The translations under genes and the position numbers were made by a program. The notes below the pieces were generated by a model. The model had not been told where the DNA came from. It saw only the letters and a program-made list of their open reading frames with translations, and searched no databases. Below, in pieces: positions 23,816 to 30,596 of a stretch of DNA of 48,558 nucleotides. Location: the NCBI RefSeq assembly GCF_019966535.1, contig NZ_JAIMID010000031.1, positions 1 to 48,558 on the forward strand, given 5' to 3'. Source of the stretch: Mesobacterium pallidum (GTDB lineage: Bacteria; Pseudomonadota; Alphaproteobacteria; Rhodobacterales; Rhodobacteraceae). Each line of letters opens with the position of its first letter. Position 1 is the first letter of the stretch.

Positions 23816-26190
23816 ATCACATGTCTCCAGAAATCGGGGTTGGCGCGCCAATCGGCGGGCACACGGGCCTCGCCGGTGGCGCCGCCGCCAAGGATGGGAA
23901 GGAGGTTGCCGAGCGCGGAGAGATCGGCATCGATGAAGACGCTGTCGCCCGCCGAGCGCACGAGCGCGATGCGCTGGCCAATGGTCGGCTGCACGAGGAG
24001 TGCCGCCTCCTTGGCATTCACGCGCAGGAAGTCGTAATCGGAGACCGTGGCGCGGTCGTTCGGGAAGAGGATCTGAGTTGGCACTGTTTCGACGATGGTC
24101 TTGCCGACGCGGCTGTCGCGCAATTGGCTCGGGTATTGCGTCATCATGATCACGACGCAGTTCATCTTCCTGAGCGTCACCAGCCAGTTTTCCAGCCGCG
24201 CCCCGAAGTAGGGATCGTCCAAGAGCTTCCAGGCCTCGTCGAGCACGATGATGGTGGGGCGGCGATCCTCGACCACGCGTTCGATCTGGCGGAAGATGTA
24301 GGAGAGCACCGCCATCCGCTCGGTGGTCATATCGAGGATCTCGGTCATGTCGAAGCCGATGATGTCGGAGGCCAGTTCAAGCCCGGCACCCTGTTCCGGC
24401 TCATCGAAGACCCATCCGTAGCGGCCGCCTGGGGCCCATTCGGCGACGCGGGACTGTAGCTCGCCATCGTCATCGAGCGACTGGAACAGGGTCTCGAAAC
24501 TCGTGAAGCGCCGGAGCGAGCCCTCGGCATGGGCATTTTGCGAGACCGCGCTCTGGATATGGCGGGATTGCTCGCCGGTCAGGGTTCCGCCCCGGGAAAG
24601 AAGGGTCGCCAGCCAATCCGAGAGCCAGGCGCGGCCACGTTCGTCGATTTCGGTATCGAGGGGGTTCAAGCCCGTGGGCACACCGGCTCGGATTTCGTTA
24701 TAGCGACCGCCAAGGGCGCGGACGGCCATCTCAAGACCGCGATCTTTGTCGAAGAAAAAGAGCCGCGCACCGACCCGCTGCGCTTGGGCTGCGAGGAAAG
24801 CAGTGGTCAGTGTCTTGCCGGTGCCAGTGCGCCCCAGCACAAGGGTATGGCCAACGGTTGGTTCCTTGCCGGGGCTGCCCGTCTCGTGGAAATTGAAGCG
24901 ATAGCCCGAGGTGCCGACCGTGGGCAGGACCGAGATCGTCTGGCCCCAGGGCGACTGGTCCGGGCCACGCCCTTCGACGCTGCCATGCAGGGCTGCGAAG
25001 TCGGCGAAGTTGATCGAGGAGATCGGCGTCTTGCGCGCACGGTAGCCGAAGTTGCCGGGCGACTGCGCGAAGTAGGTGGCTTTCAGCGCCATGTTCTCGC
25101 GCACGATCACCGACATGATCTCCTGGCCGACGCGTTTGATCTGGGCGGCGGCGCGTTCCAGCGTGTCGCGGTCCGGCGCGTAGACCGCGATGGAGAGGTG
25201 ATGGTCGCCAAAGGCGATACGCCCCGCCTCCTGGTCATCGGCGGCCTGGCCGAGCTGTTCCCGCAGGGAGACAGCGGCATCGTCGGAGGCATGCATCTGG
25301 CGGATGATCCGCTGGATGCGTTCGGCCATGATGTTGTTCGGGATCGGGCTGAAGGAGTTCGTCAGCACGATGTCGAGCGGCAGGTCGAGCGCGTCGAGGA
25401 GCGTGACATCCGTGAGGGCCGGATAGGTCTTCATCGAAAAGAGCGCGCCATATTTGACCTGACCGGTCACGGCATCGGTCAGGGTGACGACGTCGCCATC
25501 AAAGGTGGCGCGGCAGTTGCTCAAGGTATGCGAGAGGGGCAGGGCACTTTGCCCGTAGGCAATGGGAGAGAAGCTGCCGGCGTTCAGCGTGTTGAGGTAG
25601 CCCAGCCATTCACCGCCTGACTTTGTGAGCCGCACAGGGTTTGCCGAGGAGAGCGCCACCTCGAAGAAGCCCATGACCTCGTTGAGTTCCTGCATCCGTG
25701 TCGCGCGGTCCTTGACCCAGGCCTTGCGGGCCAGCGCACGTAGGAGGGGAATGCGCGCGGAGATGTCGGGGCGCCGGATGACGCTGAGATAGAGCTGGCG
25801 CTTGGCCGGGCGAAGGTCCTTCACATGGGACTGCCAGCGCGCGTCGATCGCAGCGGCGAAACTGTCGCCCTCGATGGGGCGCATCCCGAGATCCTGCGGC
25901 ACAGAGATGCGGTGGATGTAGAAGCCGAAGGCATTGCCGGTCTGGGCGACGATGGCCGCGACCGCGCGTTTGAGCGCATCGAGCCGGGCGTCTTCGCTGG
26001 TCATCGGGTTGAGCCCGTCGAGGCGCAGGGTCGCGAGGAGATCGCCCTCGCGCAGCACCATGACATCGTCATCGGTGAGGCCAAAATACGGCAGGTGCTC
26101 GGCGAGATAGCTTTCCCGCGCGAACTCCCCGCCGCCGGCTTGATGCAGTGCGGCCCCAAAAGTGGACAGGGTGCCTGCATCACGCGCCAA
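23812..26190 (-). CDS. virB4: T4SS ATPase VirB4
   Basis: A 792-residue ATPase essential for pilus assembly. The N-terminal CagE/VirB4 region (ARESYLAEHLPYFGLTDDDV, RLDGLNPMTSEDARLD) is followed by the ATPase part with Walker A VLGRTGTGKTLTTAF (about 454-464) and Walker B TIIVLDEAWKLLDDP (about 645-660). I chose TTG 26190: it is preceded by GGAGG at a spacing of seven to eight bases, overlaps the end of virB3 by 11 bases, and gives the usual length. A frame open further upstream to 26310 reads through virB3 and looks non-coding. Its stop overlaps the lipoprotein start. Confidence 0.94.
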   Translation of the reverse strand: MARDAGTLSTFGAALHQAGGGEFARESYLAEHLPYFGLTDDDVMVLREGDLLATLRLDGLNPMTSEDARLDALKRAVAAIVAQTGNAFGFYIHRISVPQDLGMRPIEGDSFAAAIDARWQSHVKDLRPAKRQLYLSVIRRPDISARIPLLRALARKAWVKDRATRMQELNEVMGFFEVALSSANPVRLTKSGGEWLGYLNTLNAGSFSPIAYGQSALPLSHTLSNCRATFDGDVVTLTDAVTGQVKYGALFSMKTYPALTDVTLLDALDLPLDIVLTNSFSPIPNNIMAERIQRIIRQMHASDDAAVSLREQLGQAADDQEAGRIAFGDHHLSIAVYAPDRDTLERAAAQIKRVGQEIMSVIVRENMALKATYFAQSPGNFGYRARKTPISSINFADFAALHGSVEGRGPDQSPWGQTISVLPTVGTSGYRFNFHETGSPGKEPTVGHTLVLGRTGTGKTLTTAFLAAQAQRVGARLFFFDKDRGLEMAVRALGGRYNEIRAGVPTGLNPLDTEIDERGRAWLSDWLATLLSRGGTLTGEQSRHIQSAVSQNAHAEGSLRRFTSFETLFQSLDDDGELQSRVAEWAPGGRYGWVFDEPEQGAGLELASDIIGFDMTEILDMTTERMAVLSYIFRQIERVVEDRRPTIIVLDEAWKLLDDPYFGARLENWLVTLRKMNCVVIMMTQYPSQLRDSRVGKTIVETVPTQILFPNDRATVSDYDFLRVNAKEAALLVQPTIGQRIALVRSAGDSVFIDADLSALGNLLPILGGGATGEARVPADWRANPDFWRHVI

Positions 26191-26458
26191 AGCTGTCGCC
26201 TCCGTGCAGGGCCCGGTTCTTCGTCGGGCGGACCGTGCCGTAGGAGACGCGCAGCACCTCGAAGAAATGCGGCTCGCGGTCGGCCACGAACCAGAGGATC
26301 GGATAGGCAATGATCCCGATCAGGAAGAAGACCATCGACTTGGTCCAGATGAAGGGCAGAACGACCCCAGTCGCCAAAACCACCAGGTATCCGACAGGGA
26401 GACCCAGATACTTGGGGGGACGGGCGAGGCCCAGAAAAAGGGGGGATCGTTCTGCCAA
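26180..26458 (-). CDS. virB3: T4SS inner-membrane protein VirB3
   Basis: A 92-residue protein with two adjacent membrane helices (GYLVVLATGVVLPFIW and MVFFLIGIIAYPILWFV), preceded by LARPPKYLGLP, the typical VirB3 N-terminus. It starts at TTG 26458; an in-frame stop directly upstream (26459-26461) excludes longer versions. The ribosome binding site is weak. It is followed by virB4 with overlap. The 123 bases separating it from virB2 hold a strong hairpin. Confidence 0.9.
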   Translation of the reverse strand: MAERSPLFLGLARPPKYLGLPVGYLVVLATGVVLPFIWTKSMVFFLIGIIAYPILWFVADREPHFFEVLRVSYGTVRPTKNRALHGGDSFGA

Positions 26459-26502
26459 CTAGATGCTTTCCCGCTTAGCTGAAATGAAGAATCCGTAGGT
26501 CG

Positions 26503-26539
26503 TCTCGAGGCAGCGTTTGCCGAGCAAACGCGTTCGAGA
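26503..26539 (-). repeat. Hairpin between virB2 and virB3
   Basis: Inner arms GCGTTTGC (26513-26520) and GCAAACGC (26524-26531) with a CGA loop are framed by outer arms TCTCGA (26503-26508) and TCGAGA (26534-26539). On the virB mRNA this is a stable structure just behind the pilin gene. No T-run follows, so it is more likely an RNA-processing/stabilising element or partial attenuator than a full terminator. Confidence 0.65.
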
Positions 26540-26581
26540 GGAACGTAGGATGTGAGGTTGCGGGAAAGTCATCGGCCAACC

Positions 26582-26863
26582 TCAGGAGAAGCCGTCGACG
26601 ATTGTGCCCGCCGAGAAGATCAGCACGATCCCGATGATGACCGAAGCGAACCAGCCCCAGTTCAGCCGTCCCATCATGCACATGAAACCGGTGCCGATGA
26701 CGGCGAGCGTCGCGACTGCAATCCCGATCGGACCGGTCAGCGCGGCCTCGACGGTTTCCAGCATGGTCTGGATGGGTGACAAGTCTTGCGCGAGAACGGG
26801 CGTTGCGAAAGCCGCCAAGGTTGTGGAGACGGGCAAGAGGCGGCTGAGGCGATGTCTGAGCAT
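26582..26863 (-). CDS. virB2: T4SS major pilin VirB2
   Basis: A 93-residue prepilin: a signal peptide (cut probably after PVLAQ, residue 26) followed by two hydrophobic segments (GPIGIAVATLAVIGTGFMCMM and WFASVIIGIVLIFSAGTIV) with a short hydrophilic loop, the VirB2/TrbC pattern. ATG 26863 is preceded by AAGGGAA. It lies 16 bases behind the virB1-like gene. Confidence 0.92.
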   Translation of the reverse strand: MLRHRLSRLLPVSTTLAAFATPVLAQDLSPIQTMLETVEAALTGPIGIAVATLAVIGTGFMCMMGRLNWGWFASVIIGIVLIFSAGTIVDGFS

Positions 26864-26879
26864 GCGAAGTTCCCTTGTT

Positions 26880-27578
26880 TTACTGAAGATCGATAAGGAC
26901 GGGCGCGCGGGCTGGCACCTGGTCTGCGATGCGAGTGTCCGGCGCGGAAACGGGGGTGCCTGCCAGCCGGGACCGAATCCGGTGGATGCGCGCGATGTAG
27001 TCGCGGGTCTCGGTGAAAGGCGGGATGCCGGAATATTCGACGACCCGATGCGGCCCGGCATTGTAAGCCGCGAGCGCCAAGTCGATGTCCTTGAACGTGG
27101 CAAGCTGCGCGAGCAGATAGCGCGCTGCGCCGTCGAGGTTCTGAGTGGGATCGCGCGGATCAACCCCCAGGGCGCGAGCCGTGTCCGGCATCAGCTGGCC
27201 CAGGCCATAGGCCCCCTTGGGACTGACGGCGGTCGGGTTGTAGCTGCTTTCCGCCTCGACAAGGGCGCGGAACAGGACCTGCCAGTCGTCGGCGCCCAGA
27301 TTAACTTGGCGCAGGGCACGGTTCCTCTGGTGGCGGACGGCAGTCGTCTGGATCAGGGAAAGGATGTCGTCACGACCGGAAGGCTGCGCAACATCCAGCG
27401 AGGCCAGAACGACTTCGGCCTCAGCGCTATCATCCAGCCCTGCCCAGGCAGGCCGCTCACCATGAAACGTCCAGCCCGAAGTCCGGGCGGTCCCGTCGCG
27501 GCCGAAGGCGATGACGTCAGCCGCGCTCCTCGAGGGTGATGCTGTAGTCAGGACCAAAGCGCAGATCGCGCCCGTCAC
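26880..27578 (-). CDS. virB1: Lytic transglycosylase VirB1
   Basis: A 232-residue exported enzyme that cleaves peptidoglycan to make room for the T4SS. The SLT domain runs from about residue 97 to 200: RALVEAESSYNP with the catalytic Glu in EAES, GAYGLGQLMPDTA, and LALAAYNAGPHRVVEYSG. I chose GTG 27578 because it gives a signal-peptide-like N-terminus (MTGAICALVLTTASPSRSAA); the start then overlaps the preceding gene by 62 bases. Frames extended further upstream run through that gene and are basic and serine-rich, so non-coding. Confidence 0.88.
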   Translation of the reverse strand: MTGAICALVLTTASPSRSAADVIAFGRDGTARTSGWTFHGERPAWAGLDDSAEAEVVLASLDVAQPSGRDDILSLIQTTAVRHQRNRALRQVNLGADDWQVLFRALVEAESSYNPTAVSPKGAYGLGQLMPDTARALGVDPRDPTQNLDGAARYLLAQLATFKDIDLALAAYNAGPHRVVEYSGIPPFTETRDYIARIHRIRSRLAGTPVSAPDTRIADQVPARAPVLIDLQ

Positions 27579-27831
27579 CGAACTCGAGATGATGTTTGAA
27601 GAGCCCCGGCCATATGTTGAAATACCGCGGCTCTGGCCCGTGCGGGGTGATCCGGGTCGAGACCAGAATGGCTTCCGGCTCGCCCTCGCGCAGGTAGATG
27701 CACTGGTAGCGCGGCTTGCCATCGTCCGTGAACCCCACGAGTTCATACCGGCAGCGGTACGCGATGCCCTTCTCGGACAAGTCTTTGACACCATCGATGG
27801 TGATCAGGATCTGGTTGCGCGCTATCGGCAT
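27517..27831 (-). CDS. Hypothetical protein at the head of the virB operon
   Basis: A 104-residue soluble protein without signal peptide or membrane segment. I do not recognise a family. It begins ARNQILITIDGVKDLSEKG and ends LRFGPDYSITLEERG, mostly beta-strand-like patterns. It starts at ATG 27831, is the first gene of the minus-strand virB operon and overlaps virB1 by 62 bases, so it may be a regulator or adaptor of the transfer operon. Codon use is like its neighbours. Confidence 0.75.
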   Translation of the reverse strand: MPIARNQILITIDGVKDLSEKGIAYRCRYELVGFTDDGKPRYQCIYLREGEPEAILVSTRITPHGPEPRYFNIWPGLFKHHLEFGDGRDLRFGPDYSITLEERG

Positions 27832-27903
27832 GTTCGGACTCTCCCCACGAGAGCCCTTCTACTTCACGACACTAAGGCCATAAAGTCATATGGAGTCAAT
27901 ACG

Positions 27904-27929
27904 ACATATTGCAGAAAATTGCATATTGC
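27904..27929. promoter_or_regulatory. Direct repeats in the divergent virB promoter region
   Basis: CATATTGCA occurs at 27904-27912 and again at 27921-27929. The segment TGCAGAAAATTGCA (27909-27922) between them is partly palindromic. The region (27832-27963) is AT-rich against its surroundings and separates the virB operon from the plus-strand gene at 27964, so it probably holds both promoters and the repeats may bind a regulator. No convincing -35/-10 pair could be fixed. Confidence 0.5.
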
Positions 27930-27963
27930 ACGATAGTTGCCGCAACTTTTGCGGGAGAGCGAC

Positions 27964-28542
27964 ATGAGACGACAGGTGATGGCGGCAACGATGGGTGTGA
28001 TGGCGGTGTTCGGATCCCCGGAGAAGGCGCAGGCCTATGACATCGACTGCGCCATCATGCTCTGCATGGCAGGAGGGTTCCCGCCGAGCGCGGTCTGCGC
28101 ACGGGCCTATCGCACGATGATCCGCCGCATCACGCCCTGGCCAAGCCTGCCGCCCTTCGGGGTCTGCACCTTTGCCCATGTGCCGGTCGAGCTGGGCGGT
28201 CCCGGCGGGGAGGGCGAACTCGACACCAACCTGCCGGAGTATGAATGGCTGAATCGCACCCATGTGATCTGGTTCGCCGGGCGATCCTACGAGCCTCGCG
28301 ACGAACCCCGGCAATGGGATTGGTCGATCCGTTCCTGCGATCGCGAGAACCGGACCTGCCGCTACATCCAGCGGGTCTACGGATCCCACACGCCCTGGCC
28401 CTCGACATTCATCTCGGAAAGCGGTCAGGAGATCGCCTATCCGACCAGCGGTGGCCTTTGGCACTTCTATTCCCGCAGCATCATGGTCGAATACGGCGAC
28501 TACGAGGGCAACATGGGCCACTCGGAGTGGTTCTCTTACTGA
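27964..28542 (+). CDS. Hypothetical exported protein linked to the T4SS
   Basis: A 192-residue protein with an N-terminal hydrophobic segment (VMAATMGVMAVFGSPEKAQA) that fits a signal peptide. The mature part starts YDIDCAIMLCMAGGFPPSAVCARAYRTM, a Cys-rich pattern seen in small conjugal-transfer proteins, followed by an aromatic- and arginine-rich domain (TWPSL-like repeats, WDWSIRSCDRENRTC). ATG 27964 follows GGGAGAG. It is divergent from the virB operon. Function unknown; six cysteines suggest periplasmic disulfides. Confidence 0.78.
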   Translation: MRRQVMAATMGVMAVFGSPEKAQAYDIDCAIMLCMAGGFPPSAVCARAYRTMIRRITPWPSLPPFGVCTFAHVPVELGGPGGEGELDTNLPEYEWLNRTHVIWFAGRSYEPRDEPRQWDWSIRSCDRENRTCRYIQRVYGSHTPWPSTFISESGQEIAYPTSGGLWHFYSRSIMVEYGDYEGNMGHSEWFSY

Positions 28543-28736
28543 TCCGAACGGTCCGATGTGTTCAGGGAAACCGGGCGAAGCTCGGCAAAGCTGACATCGA
28601 AGCGTTCTCGGTCGACATGCCAGCGGCGGCTCACCGAACCATCATTCCAACGGTAATCGGTGAACAGGTGGATCTCCTGCGTACCATCGTTCAGAAACCC
28701 GTCCTGAAAGGGCCAGCCTGTCTTTCTTTTCGCCAT
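28536..28736 (-). CDS. Small hypothetical protein
   Basis: A 66-residue protein (MAKRKTGWPFQDG start), hydrophilic with several Trp and Arg residues. No family is recognised. It converges on the exported-protein gene with a 7-base overlap of the stop regions and lies 78 bases downstream of the XRE regulator on the same strand, so they may share a transcript. Coding-like composition, but no independent evidence. Confidence 0.6.
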   Translation of the reverse strand: MAKRKTGWPFQDGFLNDGTQEIHLFTDYRWNDGSVSRRWHVDRERFDVSFAELRPVSLNTSDRSDQ

Positions 28737-28814
28737 GTACCCGTGCCACTCGTACTGTTCTTGCCGTTCTTTCTTTCGTTGGGGAATGGCGGGATCAAAG
28801 CCGCAGGAAACAGA

Positions 28815-29024
28815 CTAGCGTTTCGCGAAGAGTTCTTCGGGGTCGACATTGAGCGCCCGAGCGATGCGTTCGAGAAGGTCGAGGGAGGCCGCGAACTTGG
28901 CGTTCTCGACCTTGCCCATATGGCCGCGGCTCACGTCGGCCCGATGAGCAAGCTCCTCCTGGCTGAGGCCGCGGGCGCGTCTCAATTCCTGGATGTTCAG
29001 TGCTACACGGTCCCGCAAGTTCAT
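28815..29024 (-). CDS. XRE-family transcriptional regulator
   Basis: A 69-residue protein that is almost entirely one Cro/CI-type helix-turn-helix: IQELRRARGLSQEELAHRA, then VSRGHMGKVENAKF as recognition helix region, and LDLLERIARALNVDPEELF. Such single-domain regulators commonly repress plasmid transfer genes or their own promoter. ATG 29024. A perfect inverted repeat 28 bases upstream (29052-29068) is a natural candidate operator. Small hypothetical gene 28536-28736 follows on the same strand. Confidence 0.88.
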   Translation of the reverse strand: MNLRDRVALNIQELRRARGLSQEELAHRADVSRGHMGKVENAKFAASLDLLERIARALNVDPEELFAKR

Positions 29025-29051
29025 GCCCGCGAAACGGACACGATGCGCGAA

Positions 29052-29068
29052 ATATCGCCACGCGATAT
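29052..29068. promoter_or_regulatory. Candidate operator upstream of the XRE gene
   Basis: ATATCGC and GCGATAT flank a 3-base spacer (CAC), a perfect 7-bp dyad of the size bound by XRE dimers. It lies 28 bases before the XRE start codon in an AT-rich patch, so autoregulation is likely. Confidence 0.6.
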
Positions 29069-29200
29069 ATGTTACATTCGGAGGTGCGGAGTAGAATTCT
29101 TGGAACGGCGCGTGATCGCCGGAATGGGGTGCCTGCCCAAAAGCAGGTCACGGGATGATCCGTCTCGCAAACATTATGGGCCGTTCAATTACTCTTTCGG

Positions 29201-29232
29201 AAAAGGGCGGCACCGGCAATACCGGTGCCGCC
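29201..29232 (-). terminator. Probable terminator of the alkS-alkT transcript
   Basis: GGCGGCACCGG (29206-29216) and CCGGTGCCGCC (29222-29232) form a perfect 11-bp stem with a 5-base loop. Read on the minus strand it is followed by CTTTTCC (29205-29199), a short T-run. It lies about 150 bases behind alkT. Confidence 0.7.
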
Positions 29233-29382
29233 AGTTGGTCGTCCACAGGGAGGTTGTAGAGGACGAATTCTAAAGGAAGCGACTTTTAGCTGTAGGCTGC
29301 ACAGCATTCATATTTGCTGTTGGCCATAAAATCCGAAGCACACTCCCTTCGGAAGTCGCATGGTTTTGACAGGGATTTTCAG

Positions 29383-30564
29383 TTACTTTGTATCTGAAAA
29401 TGATACGGGAGAAATCTCTTTAACCAGTTCGCCTTGACGATGGGGAAGGTTTATAACCTCGGCTGCAACAAGACGGTCGCGGTATTTTAGGTGCACCTCC
29501 AATGACGTCGGAGGCTGGGTTGGAACGCGTCGTACCAGATCGTAACCGGCCGCTATTCCTATGGCTTGAACCTTCATGCCTTTGAGGTCGGACCAAAATC
29601 GTGGTGGTACGGGAGCTGGGCGTGTTTTATTGCAGATAGTAGCTGCTGCGATTTGTGCCTGGGAGGATGCGTTATGGACAGTTTCAATGCGCGGCTTTCC
29701 CGACACGAACGCGTTGTCACCGCGCGCGCAATCACCAATCGCGAAAATCTTGGGGTCGGATGTCCGCATGTCCTGATCCACACAGATTCCATTGTCACAA
29801 ACCAAGCCCGCGTCCTGGGCTAAGGTTATATTCGGCGTCGCTCCAATACTCACCAAGACAAGATCGACCTTAATCTCTATTCCGTTTTCAAGGTTAATGG
29901 AAGAAACATGTTGATTAGCAGCGCCAAACTCTTCGAGACGCTTGTTGAACATGAAACGCACCCCAGCATCTGATAGCTTTTCAGTGATGAAGTTTGTCGC
30001 TGCCGGAGAGGCAACGCGAGCCATTGCTCGTCCACCAACCTCTATGATCGTGACGGCCTTTCCACTATCAATTGCGGCAGAGGCCACCTCGAGTCCGATC
30101 ACACCGGCACCGACGATAACGACGTCGTGGCAGCCTGGGCGATTCAGTGCTTGGCGGAGTCCTGCAGAATCTCTCAAATCTCTTAGATAGTGAATCCCTT
30201 TAAGATCGGCCCCCGCCAAATCGAGGCGGCGAGGCGTTGCTCCCGTTGCGAGGATCAAGTTATCGAATTTCGTTGTTTTTCCATCCAAGAAGCGGATTCG
30301 ACGCTTGTTCCTGTCAATTTTGACGACCTTGCGCGCGCGCATCAGTTCAATGCCGTTAGACTCATAGAACGAAAGAGGCCGCAAAGGGGTCGGTTTCGGT
30401 CTGTCTGAATCCAGCAACCACGCCTTTGACAGAGGTGGGCGTTGATAGGGGAGCGCCGCTTCTTCACCTATCAGCTTAATGGTGCCTTCGTAGCCGTTTC
30501 TGCGCAGTGTTGCGGCCGCAGTCGTCCCAGCGACCCCATTGCCTATGATCACGGTTGTTTCCAT
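29383..30564 (-). CDS. alkT: Rubredoxin reductase AlkT
   Basis: A 393-residue FAD/NAD(P)H-dependent reductase that passes electrons from NAD(P)H to rubredoxin AlkG for the alkane hydroxylase. The FAD-binding motif is TTVIIGNGVAGTTAAATLRR (3-22), the NAD-binding motif VVIVGAGVIGLEVA lies near 145-160, and the second FAD contact is TSDPKIFAIGDCA near 270. FDNLILATGATPR is also typical. ATG 30564 has an ideal AGGGAGG site; a longer frame to 30684 runs into the alkS-alkT spacer. It follows alkS after 32 bases, as in the alkST operon of Pseudomonas putida GPo1 (AlkT there is about 385 residues). Base composition is lower in GC than the flanking transfer genes. Confidence 0.92.
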   Translation of the reverse strand: METTVIIGNGVAGTTAAATLRRNGYEGTIKLIGEEAALPYQRPPLSKAWLLDSDRPKPTPLRPLSFYESNGIELMRARKVVKIDRNKRRIRFLDGKTTKFDNLILATGATPRRLDLAGADLKGIHYLRDLRDSAGLRQALNRPGCHDVVIVGAGVIGLEVASAAIDSGKAVTIIEVGGRAMARVASPAATNFITEKLSDAGVRFMFNKRLEEFGAANQHVSSINLENGIEIKVDLVLVSIGATPNITLAQDAGLVCDNGICVDQDMRTSDPKIFAIGDCARGDNAFVSGKPRIETVHNASSQAQIAAATICNKTRPAPVPPRFWSDLKGMKVQAIGIAAGYDLVRRVPTQPPTSLEVHLKYRDRLVAAEVINLPHRQGELVKEISPVSFSDTK

Positions 30565-30596
30565 TTTTCGTTCCTCCCTGAGTGTGTAGAATCTTT

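Larger units (their letters stand above)
29025..29382. other. Boundary between transfer genes and alk cluster
   Basis: The 358 bases hold the XRE operator/promoter region, a short CCTGC/GCAGG hairpin near 29132-29148 and the terminator-like hairpin at 29206-29232. No gene was found on either strand. Base composition falls from the GC-rich transfer region to the AT-richer alkT region here, so this is the likely cargo junction; no direct repeat or intact insertion sequence marks it. Confidence 0.5.

Noticed and set aside
26191..26310. Longer start for VirB4
   Set aside because: It runs through virB3 with serine/arginine-rich noise; TTG 26190 has a good binding site.
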